Positions 35,543 to 44,885 of a stretch of 64,000 nt of DNA are shown in pieces. The stretch comes from DTU018 sp029550685 (GTDB lineage: Bacteria > Bacillota > Syntrophomonadia > Syntrophomonadales > Syntrophomonadaceae). A program made the position numbers and the translations under genes. How positions within the stretch are numbered: position 1 is the stretch's first letter; every line of letters starts with the position of its first letter. The stretch spans positions 1-64,000 of the forward strand of contig DAONVO010000001.1 in NCBI GenBank assembly GCA_035412805.1. Reading direction: 5' to 3'. Below the pieces are notes generated by a model. The model saw only the letters and a program-made list of their open reading frames with translations, was not told where the DNA came from and did not search any database.

Positions 35543-36269
35543 AGTTACTTCTCCCTTCCTCTTTATTCATTATTAAAATTAGGTTAACCTCAGGAATGAT
35601 AATTAATACAGAATAAAAAGGTCGGCTGTCACTGTCTATCTCTGTGAAAATGTATTCTGCTCATATCTCACACATCCTTCGGACACTCCCAATGTACCTT
35701 TACGGGTACAATTTATGTTGGTCGTTCCGGCACTCCCCCCTTCGGGGACTCCCGATGTACCCTAACGGGTACTATAAGGTTGCCGGTGCTCCTTTCGGTC
35801 GCTGTTAAGGTTGAGAGTCCTGTCAGGGGCGTGGCAATCTGGCAATCTCTATGCCGTTTGCCCAATCGTATTAAGCAGTGTATAAAACTTTAATACAATC
35901 ATAGAACACGGGTAATTAACAAAACCGTTAACAAAAATACAATTTTTGTTTTTTTGATCACTCCACAGACTTTAAGAACAGATCCACCACTATTACATCT
36001 ATACACTAAGATAGTATAAAACCGGGCTATCAGCAGGGTTGATAAATAATACAGAATAATAGGGCTGGCTTATATGAGAAAGCCACCTTAGTCAAATATT
36101 TGTCAACCTTCTAATTTTACGCTTTCACAACTTATACTAGCGGAGCCAGATAGCCTTGTGGGTCTAGGCTTCATATCTGCCCACATCTATTTCAAAATCA
36201 TCAAATAATGTTTACTATTAATGTTTACTATAGGTTATTGCTACTTCTTGCCTCATGTTTTGAATAACC
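35543..36269. other. 730-bp gene-free region between the histidine kinase and tepA
   Basis: No convincing gene. It contains a dispersed repeat with internal duplication (35671-35855), an AT-only hairpin followed by T-run on the plus strand (35930-35956), a hairpin TGGCTT/AAGCCA (36066-36085), and a tandem 13-bp repeat TAATGTTTACTAT (about 36206-36231). The remainder is AT-rich. It separates the two-component/acyl-CoA synthetase group from the conserved tepA block. Confidence 0.65.
35671..35855 (-). repeat. Dispersed intergenic repeat, copy B, with internal tandem duplication
   Basis: The reverse complement aligns with 6186-6340 (about 70 percent over the shared part). In addition, the stretch from 35676 is repeated from 35739, a 63-bp period. 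Both units contain CCTTCGG-(2)-ACTCCC-(1)-ATGTACC followed by ACGGGTAC. The element ends in GTGGCAATCTGGCAATCTC, giving a duplicated GGCAATCT core. No coding potential. Confidence 0.7.
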
Positions 36270-37931
36270 CTACTGAAACTTAAACCAGAATACTACCCCG
36301 TCTTCACAGTTTTGGGCACCATAGGAAAAGCCGTGCAATTCTAAAATGGTGCGGGCAATGGCCAAGCCCAGGCCGGTACCTTTGGAGTGACCACGGGACA
36401 GGTCAGATTTCTTAAAAGGAAGCCATATTTCCTTTATGCGCTCTTCTGGTATGTGGCTGCCGCTATTATAGATTTCATACCGATCGCCAGAGATTCTAAT
36501 GCTAATTGAGCCGCCCTCCGGGGTATGTCCCAGGGCATTGACAAAAAAGTTGTCAATCACTCGTTCTATCATGGCATGATCTGCCTTTATCACGGCCTCC
36601 CCATCGATGTCAACCGTGAGGGATTTTTCCTGGGAAATTGGGCGGTAACGACCAATCACCTCATTACTGGCTTCCGCCAGGGACAGTTCCTCCCGTTTTA
36701 TTTGCAGGAAATCCGACTCTAATCTGGTCATCTCCAGCATGCTGCGGATGATCTTATCCATCCTTTCTACATTAGACAGGATATGGGCGGCATAATGCTC
36801 CCGCTTCTCGGTGTGGATGTTTTCCTGTAAGTTCTGGGCGTAGCCAGAAATAATGCTCAAAGGGGTTTTCAAGTCATGAGCCAGGGCATCGGTCATTTCC
36901 TGACGCTGTTTTTCCAGTTCCTCTCTCTCCCGATAAGTTTTATAAGTCTGCCGGGAAAGTATGAAAGCCACCCCCAGGAATATGACCAGACAGGAAATCC
37001 AGACAAACACCAATGTAGTGGAGCATCGCTCCCACATATTGATATCACGAGCTATCACCGTCCAAAAGTCACTATAATATTTTTGGTCTATGCCGTGAAT
37101 CGTGTTCTGATAAGGCATGGGCAAGTAATAGCGATAGGTGGTCAACGCGATTCTTTGACTGGGATGCTCCAAATGTTGCATGATTTCTGTTTCTTTCAAC
37201 TGCTCTGCATCGGTTACTAATTGCCGGAGTTCAGCATGTTTTTTACTGTTGGTTGCCGGGCTAATGTTTCCATGCTCAAAATAAGGTAAGTCTCGAGTAT
37301 TTTGATAGCGAGAAGTATAGATAATTTCATCAGTGACGGTCCCACCGCCTGAAGTTACATGGCCCTGTTCATCGAAGGTGTCAGCATACATGGGATTAAC
37401 CGTTATTTTACCGGGGATAACCATTTCCTGATCCAGCCAAAAGCCCCTTAAATCTACAGTATAATGCCAGAGATCACCTGCCTTTTTCGGCTGGAAATCA
37501 GCAGTCAGATAATATTCCAATTCGGATATCTCTTCATCACTAAACCATTCCCGGGGATTTAAATATCCATATTGTTTGCCGCCATCATACTGGACTATCC
37601 AGTAGTTATTAGTATGAAAAAGCAGTTGGTAATCACCGGTGAAAACAGCTATTTCAGTTCCAGCCACAGTAAAGAAACTTGTGCTTCTAACCAATTCCTT
37701 TCTTAGGGAGACCAGATCCGTAACCTGGTTGTTACTGTCAAGGTAATTCTGAAGAATTTCGGCCACTCGGTTGTTGACACCGTTAGCATAGGTTCTGAAT
37801 TCCATTCCCGCCACCTTCTGCTCTTCTGATATAACGAAAATGCTAAAGCCCGTCATCAGCAACAGGTAGATAGCGAAAAACGCACTAAAGACACGCGTAT
37901 AAATGAGGCGTTTGGTGATGTTTTTCTGCAT
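36270..37931 (-). CDS. Sensor histidine kinase with large extracytoplasmic domain
   Basis: The 553-residue membrane kinase has transmembrane helices at about 13-34 and 304-326 enclosing a sensor domain of some 270 residues that I do not recognise. The kinase core follows: H box ALAHDLKTPLS with phospho-acceptor H352, N box DNFFVNALGHTPEGG (about 460-474), and G2 box GTGLGLAIARTIL (518-530). All ATP-binding motifs are intact. The gene begins directly after the stop of the response-regulator gene (0 nt), with GGAGGAGAG overlapping the end of that gene, so the pair is co-translated. The stimulus is unknown. Confidence 0.92.
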   Translation of the reverse strand: MQKNITKRLIYTRVFSAFFAIYLLLMTGFSIFVISEEQKVAGMEFRTYANGVNNRVAEILQNYLDSNNQVTDLVSLRKELVRSTSFFTVAGTEIAVFTGDYQLLFHTNNYWIVQYDGGKQYGYLNPREWFSDEEISELEYYLTADFQPKKAGDLWHYTVDLRGFWLDQEMVIPGKITVNPMYADTFDEQGHVTSGGGTVTDEIIYTSRYQNTRDLPYFEHGNISPATNSKKHAELRQLVTDAEQLKETEIMQHLEHPSQRIALTTYRYYLPMPYQNTIHGIDQKYYSDFWTVIARDINMWERCSTTLVFVWISCLVIFLGVAFILSRQTYKTYREREELEKQRQEMTDALAHDLKTPLSIISGYAQNLQENIHTEKREHYAAHILSNVERMDKIIRSMLEMTRLESDFLQIKREELSLAEASNEVIGRYRPISQEKSLTVDIDGEAVIKADHAMIERVIDNFFVNALGHTPEGGSISIRISGDRYEIYNSGSHIPEERIKEIWLPFKKSDLSRGHSKGTGLGLAIARTILELHGFSYGAQNCEDGVVFWFKFQ

Positions 37932-38612
37932 TTATCTCTCCTCCAGTTTATAACCGATTTTAAACACAGTCTTAATTTGGGCGGCGCTATCGCCTAAAGC
38001 CTTACGCAGCTTTTTTATATGGTTATCCACCACCCGGTCATTACCATCGAAATCATATCCCCATAACCGGATGAGCAAACTCTCCCGGCTGACGGCTTTT
38101 CCCTGATTTTCCATTAGTATTTTTAGTAATCCAAATTCCAGGGGAGCCAGGATCACCTCAGCTTCATGCACATAGACGGTACAGCGATAGGGATCTAATT
38201 TTATATGACCGGCAGTCATCACTTCATCTCTTACCATGCCTTTGGCGCGTTTTAACAAAGCCATTACTTTGGCATAAAGCTCGGCCAGGGAGAAAGGCTT
38301 GACGATATAGTCGTCACAACCCAGATGATACCCGTATAAACGGTCATTTTCCTGATGACGGGCAGTAATGAACATAATCGGAACATCACTGGTCTTGCGC
38401 AGTTCCCGGCAGATTGCAAACCCGTCAACTTCCGGCAGCATGACATCCAGAAGCACCAGATCATATTCCTGGTCCAGATATTTTTCCATTCCCTCATGCC
38501 CGGTCTCCGCGGATTCTATATCGATGATCCCATTACTTTTATCCAAAAAGTAATCGGTAATGATCTCTCTTATTTCCGGATCATCTTCCACCAAAAGCAA
38601 CCTGAAAACCAT
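37932..38612 (-). CDS. OmpR-family response regulator
   Basis: The 226-residue protein has a receiver domain (acidic pocket D10/D11, phospho-acceptor D56 in LVLLDVMLP, T83 and K105 in YIVKPFS) and a C-terminal winged-helix DNA-binding domain of the OmpR/PhoB type (LAPLEFGLLKILMENQGKAVSRESLL...RVVDNHIKKLRKAL). It is the partner of the kinase encoded immediately downstream. GGAGGTGAAGAG precedes the ATG. The regulator is divergent from the acyl-CoA synthetase gene, 320 bases away, which makes that gene and its own promoter the first candidate targets (inference). Confidence 0.95.
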   Translation of the reverse strand: MVFRLLLVEDDPEIREIITDYFLDKSNGIIDIESAETGHEGMEKYLDQEYDLVLLDVMLPEVDGFAICRELRKTSDVPIMFITARHQENDRLYGYHLGCDDYIVKPFSLAELYAKVMALLKRAKGMVRDEVMTAGHIKLDPYRCTVYVHEAEVILAPLEFGLLKILMENQGKAVSRESLLIRLWGYDFDGNDRVVDNHIKKLRKALGDSAAQIKTVFKIGYKLEER

Positions 38613-38932
38613 CTCTTCACCTCCAGGTATAGATTACCAATTAAATATATCTTTTTTGTGTCCTTCTAGGTTCAAAGGCAATTTATTAAGGCAAGGAAAA
38701 CAATGCCCGAATAAGGCAGAAAAAATAAGTCCGCAGTTATTGGCGAGGCAATTCCACTTTAGTCAATATTTTTACAAATTTCTTTTATTTGGTACAAAAT
38801 AAGGCAAGTCTGAAAAGTAGCGTCTTTTTTCAGTATATTACGCTTCAATATTAAATTTTGATTTATCATAATTTTCAATCATAATGAATTACAAACAAAT
38901 ATTAACATTTTTCTTCAAGGAGGATCGGATTA
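38613..38932. other. 320-bp divergent promoter region (response regulator / acyl-CoA synthetase)
   Basis: AT-rich and without a gene. A plausible plus-strand promoter is listed separately. The minus-strand promoter for the two-component genes must also be here, but I could not choose among several AT-rich candidates. Confidence 0.6.
38858..38885 (+). promoter_or_regulatory. Candidate sigma-A promoter of the acyl-CoA synthetase gene
   Basis: TTGATT (38858-38863) and CATAAT (38880-38885) are separated by 16 nt, 47 nt upstream of the ATG. Both hexamers differ from consensus. Confidence 0.5.
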
Positions 38933-40798
38933 ATGCACAAAGCGACTCAAAACTTACCGGTTTGGCGTGATTCTGACAGAGACTGGGAAACGGAATTCGA
39001 GAAATATGTATCTGAAAACAGAACACTCGCCTATATGATGCTAAAAAACGCCAGGATTTATAAGGATGAAATTATTTTGTCTCAAAAGAATTACAAAGGT
39101 GAGTGGGAATCTCTTACCTGGGCCGAATATGCCGACAGATTCACAGCCCTGGCCAAGGCTCTGATCGACATAGGAATTGACGTTGGTGATAAGTGCTCCA
39201 TATTCTCCAGAAACTGCTCAGAGTGGGCGATTTCAGACATGGGCATTTTGGCAGCACGTGCGGTTTCTGTCCCTATTTATGCCACCAACTCTAAAGAAGA
39301 GGCTGAATACATAGTCAATGATGCCGAAGTAAAAGTAGTCTTTGTTGGAGATCAAGAACAATATGACCGGATTGCCCAGATAATACCTGATAATCAATAC
39401 CTAAAACTGATAGTTGCTATGAAAGATAATATAAACATTGCTGGTGACAAAAGTGTTTACCTGACCCAGCTCATCGAAAAAGGCCGCCAATTGGCTAATG
39501 ACAAAGATTTTGAAAACCGTATCAATAATGCTAACCCCGGTGATATAGTAACCATTATATATACATCGGGAACCACCGGAAATCCCAAGGGAGCCGTTCA
39601 TACCCATCGATCATTCTTGTGCGGAATATTTCCAGCCTGGCGTTTTCCGGAAGCCGGGCCTCATTACACTTCTCTTTCCATCCTGCCCTTGTCACACATA
39701 TTTGAAAGATTATGGTCCTACGGTTGTATGTGCAACGGAGTTAAAATCGGCTACTGTCCTGACCCAGCCAATTTTCTTGAATATATGAATCACTTCAGAC
39801 CACATTTTATGACCAGTGTACCAAGGATGTGGGATAAAGTTTACGGTACCATCCATGCCAACATGAAAAATGCCGGTGGGATGAAGTATAAGATGTTTGA
39901 ATGGGCTAAAAAAGTTGGGATCCAAGCCTATAGAAACAACAAATACGGCTTAAAATACAGGATTGCTGACAAGCTGGTTTTCAGCAAAATACGAGCCTTA
40001 CTGGGCGCTGAGAACTGTAATATTTATCATGTGGGTGGATCTCCCTTTGCACCGGAAGTAAATGAATTCTTCCAAGCTGCAGGTATTAATATTTTCATGG
40101 GCTATGGATTAACTGAACTCTTTCCAGTTTGTGTAGGTTTTAGAGATAATGCTATCCCCGGGTATTGCGGAGTACTGCTTTCCCTTTGCGATGCTCGGAT
40201 TTCCGATGAAGGTGAAGTGCAGCTAAAAGGTGGCATGTGCATGACCGAATACTATAAGAATCCTGAAGCCACTAAAGAAATATTTACTGAAGACGGCTGG
40301 TTAAAAACGGGGGATGTGGGCGAACTACATTATGTGGAAAAGAATGGTGAAAAACTTGGATATATTAAAATAACTGATCGTATCAAAGAAATCATAATCA
40401 CCTCCGGAGGCAAAAATATCTCCCCGCAGCAGATCGAGTCCCTTCTGGGCAATGAAATATTTATCTCCCAGTTCGTGTGTATAGGTGAAGGAAGAAAATT
40501 CTTATCTGCCTTAGTGGTGCCGAATTTCCCGATTCTGGAAGACTACTGTAAAAAGAATAATATTGAGTATACTTCTCCCGAACAAATCATTCAAAATCCC
40601 GAGATCTACAAGTTATATGAAAATATAATTGATGCCAATACTAAAAGCCTGGGCCAAGTCGAAAAAATAAAGAAATTTATTTTGTTGCCCGAGGAGTTGA
40701 CTCAGGAAAAGGGTGAATTGACTCCTACCCTGAAACTGAAGCGTAAATTTATTGATCAAAAATACAAACACCTGATTGATAAGTTGTATGAAGAATAA
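38933..40798 (+). CDS. AMP-dependent synthetase, long-chain acyl-CoA synthetase type
   Basis: This 621-residue adenylate-forming enzyme activates a carboxylic acid, probably a fatty acid, to its CoA thioester at the cost of ATP to AMP. Motifs are the P-loop-like TIIYTSGTTGNPKGAVHTH (207-225), YGLTE (391-395), the hinge TGD (459-461) and ITSGGKNISP (489-498), in which K494 or nearby lysines follow the usual C-terminal domain pattern. Length and domain order fit the long-chain FadD/AMP-forming group. AAGGAGGATC precedes the ATG. It is divergent from the two-component pair and ends at a bidirectional terminator shared with rnj. Confidence 0.9.
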   Translation: MHKATQNLPVWRDSDRDWETEFEKYVSENRTLAYMMLKNARIYKDEIILSQKNYKGEWESLTWAEYADRFTALAKALIDIGIDVGDKCSIFSRNCSEWAISDMGILAARAVSVPIYATNSKEEAEYIVNDAEVKVVFVGDQEQYDRIAQIIPDNQYLKLIVAMKDNINIAGDKSVYLTQLIEKGRQLANDKDFENRINNANPGDIVTIIYTSGTTGNPKGAVHTHRSFLCGIFPAWRFPEAGPHYTSLSILPLSHIFERLWSYGCMCNGVKIGYCPDPANFLEYMNHFRPHFMTSVPRMWDKVYGTIHANMKNAGGMKYKMFEWAKKVGIQAYRNNKYGLKYRIADKLVFSKIRALLGAENCNIYHVGGSPFAPEVNEFFQAAGINIFMGYGLTELFPVCVGFRDNAIPGYCGVLLSLCDARISDEGEVQLKGGMCMTEYYKNPEATKEIFTEDGWLKTGDVGELHYVEKNGEKLGYIKITDRIKEIIITSGGKNISPQQIESLLGNEIFISQFVCIGEGRKFLSALVVPNFPILEDYCKKNNIEYTSPEQIIQNPEIYKLYENIIDANTKSLGQVEKIKKFILLPEELTQEKGELTPTLKLKRKFIDQKYKHLIDKLYEE

Positions 40799-40842
40799 TC
40801 ACGGTGTTGTTGTAAAAAACGCATGATAACCGGATTTTATTT

Positions 40843-40881
40843 AATAAGGCCGATTTCTCTTCAGAACATCGGCCTTTATTT
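40843..40881. terminator. Bidirectional terminator between acyl-CoA synthetase and rnj
   Basis: AAGGCCGAT (40846-40854) pairs with ATCGGCCTT (40868-40876), with T-rich sequence following on both strands. It separates two convergent genes. Confidence 0.9.
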
Positions 40882-40882
40882 A

Positions 40883-42544
40883 TCATACTTCCATTATTAT
40901 GGGCAGTATCATGGGTCTTCGTCCCGTTTTCTCATAGAGATGCTTACCTAGACGGTCGCGCACCTGGGCTTTTATAACCGCCCATTCGGTTATCCTACGC
41001 TGACCACAGCTATCCAAAGCTTCTTTTACCCGTTCTTTAGCATCATCTATCAGTTGCTCAGATTCGCGAACATATACGAACCCTCGGGTAACTATATCTG
41101 GACCAGCCAATACTTCACCGGTATCCTTTTGAATAGTTACCACTACTATCATAATCCCATCCTGGGACAACTGCTTCCGGTCTCGCAAAACAATATTGCC
41201 AACATCTCCGACACCCAGCCCATCGACCAAAATTTTGCCGGCGGTAACTTTGCCAACAATGCTGGCCTTCTTCCGGCTCACCTCTATTATCTGACCATTT
41301 TCAGCTACAAATATGCGCGAACGGGGAATACCCAGACTTTCGGCTAACCGGGCGTGTTTCATTAAATGCCGGTACTCACCGTGAACGGGTACAAAAAACC
41401 GGGGACGAATCAAATTCAGTAATATTTTCAATTCTTCTTGGGCCGCATGTCCGGAAACATGCACTCCCATACCTTTTTCATATATTACTTCTGCTCCCTG
41501 CCGGAACAGCAAGTCAACTGTTCTGGCTACCAGTTTCTCATTGCCTGGTATCGGTGTAGCCGAAATGATGACTGTATCATCAGGTTCAATACCAACCCAA
41601 CGGTGATCAGCAGTTGCCATACGCGTCAAAGCTGACATAGGTTCACCCTGAGAGCCGGTTGTAACTATTACGATCTGATTGGGAGGATATTTACTTATAT
41701 CTTCTTGCTCTATAAAAATACCTTCAGGTATTTTCATATAACCTAATTCGCAAGCTATCTTAACATTATTGATCATGCTGCGGCCAATAACACATACTTT
41801 ACGGCCATAGTTATGAGCTGTACTTATAACTTGTTGAATGCGGTGTACATTGGAAGCAAAGGTGGTTACGATGATGCGTCCCTGACACTTGCCGAACAAC
41901 TCGTCAAAAGTATTGCCCACCACTTTTTCCGACATTGTAAAGCCTGGTTTATCAGCGTTGCTGCTATCACCAAGGAACACCAGAACTCCTTTCTCACCCA
42001 GTTCGGCCAGTTTACGAAAATCTACCACCTCTCCATCAACCGGAGTCTGATCCAGTTTAATATCTCCGGTATGCAAAATGATGCCTACGGGGGTGTGTAT
42101 GGCAATCCCCATGGCATCTGGAATACTATGACTTACCCGGATAAACTCTACTTCCAGATCATCAATCTTGATAACATCCCGGGGTTTAACTACCTGCAAA
42201 CAACCGCAATCCAGATTATGCTCATGTAATTTCTCTTCCACTATCCCCAGAGTAAGTCTGCTGCCATAGACGGGAACCTGAAGCTCTTTTAAAACATAGG
42301 GGAGGGCTCCAACATGATCCTCATGGCCATGAGTCAACAAAATGGCTTTAACTTTATCCCGATTCTCTATCAGATAAGTGATGTCAGGAATAACCACATC
42401 TATTCCCAGCAGTTCCTCTTCGGGAAACATCAGACCAGTGTCGATGACCACAATAGTGTCCCCATAACGGACTGCAAGCATATTTTTGCCGATTTCCCCC
42501 ATACCGCCCAGGGGAATAATCTGAATACGCTCATTATCAGACAC
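40883..42544 (-). CDS. rnj: Ribonuclease J
   Basis: RNase J is a metallo-beta-lactamase-fold 5'-3' exo- and endoribonuclease. The 553-residue product has the zinc motif HGHEDH (72-77), the beta-CASP domain with GDSSNADKPG and STAHNYGRKVCVIGRSM, and the C-terminal VHGEYRHLMKHARLA and HVSGHA motifs. All metal ligands look intact. The GTG at 42544 follows AAGGAGGTGA. Its place near dapA and tepA matches Bacillus rnjB (ymfA). I give the generic symbol because only one RNase J gene is visible here and it could be the J1 or J2 type. Confidence 0.95.
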   Translation of the reverse strand: MSDNERIQIIPLGGMGEIGKNMLAVRYGDTIVVIDTGLMFPEEELLGIDVVIPDITYLIENRDKVKAILLTHGHEDHVGALPYVLKELQVPVYGSRLTLGIVEEKLHEHNLDCGCLQVVKPRDVIKIDDLEVEFIRVSHSIPDAMGIAIHTPVGIILHTGDIKLDQTPVDGEVVDFRKLAELGEKGVLVFLGDSSNADKPGFTMSEKVVGNTFDELFGKCQGRIIVTTFASNVHRIQQVISTAHNYGRKVCVIGRSMINNVKIACELGYMKIPEGIFIEQEDISKYPPNQIVIVTTGSQGEPMSALTRMATADHRWVGIEPDDTVIISATPIPGNEKLVARTVDLLFRQGAEVIYEKGMGVHVSGHAAQEELKILLNLIRPRFFVPVHGEYRHLMKHARLAESLGIPRSRIFVAENGQIIEVSRKKASIVGKVTAGKILVDGLGVGDVGNIVLRDRKQLSQDGIMIVVVTIQKDTGEVLAGPDIVTRGFVYVRESEQLIDDAKERVKEALDSCGQRRITEWAVIKAQVRDRLGKHLYEKTGRRPMILPIIMEV

Positions 42545-42662
42545 GGTTTCACCTCCTTGCTATTCAGTTTTAATTCCGCCCGAACCAATCGCTTTGATTA
42601 TTATAGCCGATACAAAAAGGCCTTACAACTAACAACCTTCCTAACTTGAAGGTTGTTATCCA

Positions 42663-42726
42663 TAAAAAAAGACGGATCCTGCCCGCCAATCACATTGGTC
42701 ATTATCAGTACAGGATCCGCCTTTTG
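42663..42726 (-). terminator. Terminator of the dap operon (after dapA)
   Basis: CGGATCCTG (42673-42681) pairs with CAGGATCCG (42711-42719). The loop contains a second hairpin CCAAT/ATTGG (42686-42698). A T-run follows on the minus strand. Confidence 0.9.
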
Positions 42727-42738
42727 GCTAAGCAATTC

Positions 42739-43617
42739 TTAGATCAGTCCATTGGTCACCAACATCTCTCTGATTGCTGCGCGTTCCGCATCACTGGTAC
42801 CGGTCAAAGGCAGCCTTAAACCTCCTACCTGGATATTCATCATGTTTAGGGCTTCTTTAAGAGGGATAGGATTGGTCGTGATAAACAGCCCCTTGAAAAT
42901 GGGGAATAATTTTAAGTGTATGCGAGTTGCTTCTGAGGCATCGCCCTTTACAAAAGCATCTATCATGCGGGCAATATCTTGGCCTACCAGGTGGGATGCC
43001 ACACTTACCACTCCGTATGCTCCCACAGACATCATGGGGAGAGTAAGGGAGTCATCCCCTGAATAGATTTTTACTGTGTCCGGCAACAACCGGGCCAGCT
43101 GGGAAGCCTGATTCATATCTCCGGTCGATTCTTTGAGAGCTACTATGTTTTCAATGGCTGCCAAGCGGGCCATGGTTTCAGGTAATATGTTGCAGCCGGT
43201 CCGGCTGGGAATATTATAGACCATAACTGGTAAACTTACTGCCTCAGCTATAGCTCGGAAATGCTGGTAAAGTCCTTCCTGGCTGGGTTTATTATAATAG
43301 GGGGCTACCAGCAGTAGACCGTCTACACCGGTTTTTTCTGCTTTGCGACTAAGCTCTATGTCATGCCGGGTATTATAGCTGCCGGTACCTGCCCATACCA
43401 TAATCTTGTCACCCACCTGTTCTTTTACCACTGAGAACAGGCGAAGTTTCTCTTCCTCAGACAATACTGGCGATTCTCCCGTTGTTCCCGCTACCACAAT
43501 TCCCTGAGTGCCGTTTTTCACCAGGTAATCGGCTAGCTGAGCAGCCCTGCCATAGTCCACCTTTAAGTCATCATCAAAAGGCGTTACCATAGCTGTTACC
43601 AACCGGGGCATTTCCAT
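42739..43617 (-). CDS. dapA: 4-hydroxy-tetrahydrodipicolinate synthase
   Basis: DapA condenses pyruvate with aspartate semialdehyde, the first step that commits carbon to diaminopimelate and dipicolinate. The 292-residue product has the class I aldolase signature GTTGESPVLSEEEKL (about 43-57), the Tyr of VMVYNIPSRTGC and the Schiff-base lysine in ALKESTGD (about 161). It is the last gene of the operon dpaA-dpaB-asd-dapG-dapA, 24 nt after dapG, and is followed by a strong terminator. Confidence 0.96.
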   Translation of the reverse strand: MEMPRLVTAMVTPFDDDLKVDYGRAAQLADYLVKNGTQGIVVAGTTGESPVLSEEEKLRLFSVVKEQVGDKIMVWAGTGSYNTRHDIELSRKAEKTGVDGLLLVAPYYNKPSQEGLYQHFRAIAEAVSLPVMVYNIPSRTGCNILPETMARLAAIENIVALKESTGDMNQASQLARLLPDTVKIYSGDDSLTLPMMSVGAYGVVSVASHLVGQDIARMIDAFVKGDASEATRIHLKLFPIFKGLFITTNPIPLKEALNMMNIQVGGLRLPLTGTSDAERAAIREMLVTNGLI

Positions 43618-43641
43618 CTAGATCACCTTCTATTAAATATA

Positions 43642-44871
43642 TTAAATATTTCCTAATTCAAATTTATCATGGAGTGCTTTAACAGCTTTCTCCATATGCT
43701 CACGCTTTACCAGGCACCAGATATTGGTATATGAATCTCCCGACTGGAGAATGGGAATGTTGTGGTCAGTCAGAGCTTCCACCACTCGGGCCATAACTCC
43801 CGGAATACCGGTCATACCCGCTCCAACAACGGCTACTTTGGCACAGTTCATTTCCACATCGGGGTTAAGGCCAAGGTTGTGCAATATATCAATGGTACGA
43901 GCAGAGTCGTCAGTTGGCACTGTAAACATGATTAATTCAGGCTGAACACTGATAAAATCTATGCTGATTCCGTTCTCTGCCAGGGTTTTGAATATCTTTA
44001 ATTCTACGCTCTTCTTGTCATCCAGACTACTAATGTTTACTTTAATCTGAGCGATACTGGAAGTATAGGTAATTCCGGTTATTAACCGATCACGTATTAT
44101 ACTGACTGCATCCTGGCGTCCAAAGTTTTGATGGGTTATCAACGTCCCAGGAGAATCAGAAAACGTAGACCGTACCCGCAGTGGTATACCGCTTTGCATG
44201 GCAATCTCTACCGCCCGGGGATGAATTACTTTAGCACCGTCCCTGGCCAGTTGGCATATCTCGTTGTAGGTAATATCATCCAACAACCTGGCATTTTCTA
44301 CTATACGCGGATCGGCTGTCATTACTCCTTCTACGTCAGTAAAAATTTCCACCACTTCGGCATGAAGGGCAACCCCCAAAGCACTAGCGGTAGTATCACT
44401 GCCTCCCCGACCCAGAGTAGTAAGTTCCCCATTTTCCGCTCTGCCTTGAAAGCCAGCCACTACCGGCACCAGGCCTTCTTTTAAGCAGGCTAGAATATTC
44501 TTGGGATTGATATATTTAATATGAGCATTGTTATATTGGTCATCGGTAACGATTCCGGCCTGCTCCCCGGTTAAAAAATGGGCCGGAATACCACGGGAAT
44601 TTAGCTGCGCCGTTAAAACCACTCCGGATATTATCTCCCCACAGGCCATGATGAGATCCATTTCCCGCGCAGCAGGCTGGGGATTGACATCACGTACCAG
44701 TTGGATCAAGGTGTCGGTAGCATAGGGATCTTGCTTTCTTCCCATAGCAGACACAACCACAACCGATTGGTTTCCGGATTCAAGGGTTTTTTTTATAATA
44801 TCACATACTCTATCCCGCTGCTCATAATTAGCCAGCGAGGTGCCGCCGAATTTTTGAACGGTAATTCTCAC
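43642..44871 (-). CDS. dapG: Aspartate kinase (DapG/LysC type)
   Basis: Aspartokinase phosphorylates aspartate, the entry to lysine, threonine and methionine synthesis. The 409-residue product has KFGGTSLAN (residues 7-15), the amino-acid-kinase domain with GRGGSDTTASALG and FTDVEGVMTADPRI, and two C-terminal ACT domains that would bind regulatory amino acids. In Bacillus the enzyme in this operon position (dapG) is inhibited by diaminopimelate; the symbol follows that synteny. GTG is the start. It lies 14 nt after asd. Confidence 0.93.
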   Translation of the reverse strand: MRITVQKFGGTSLANYEQRDRVCDIIKKTLESGNQSVVVVSAMGRKQDPYATDTLIQLVRDVNPQPAAREMDLIMACGEIISGVVLTAQLNSRGIPAHFLTGEQAGIVTDDQYNNAHIKYINPKNILACLKEGLVPVVAGFQGRAENGELTTLGRGGSDTTASALGVALHAEVVEIFTDVEGVMTADPRIVENARLLDDITYNEICQLARDGAKVIHPRAVEIAMQSGIPLRVRSTFSDSPGTLITHQNFGRQDAVSIIRDRLITGITYTSSIAQIKVNISSLDDKKSVELKIFKTLAENGISIDFISVQPELIMFTVPTDDSARTIDILHNLGLNPDVEMNCAKVAVVGAGMTGIPGVMARVVEALTDHNIPILQSGDSYTNIWCLVKREHMEKAVKALHDKFELGNI

Positions 44872-44885
44872 TATATTCCACCGTC

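Noticed and set aside
35930..35956. Plus-strand terminator AACAAAAAT/ATTTTTGTT with T-run
   Set aside because: The stem has almost no GC pairs and no plus-strand gene precedes it, so I mention it only as part of the gap.
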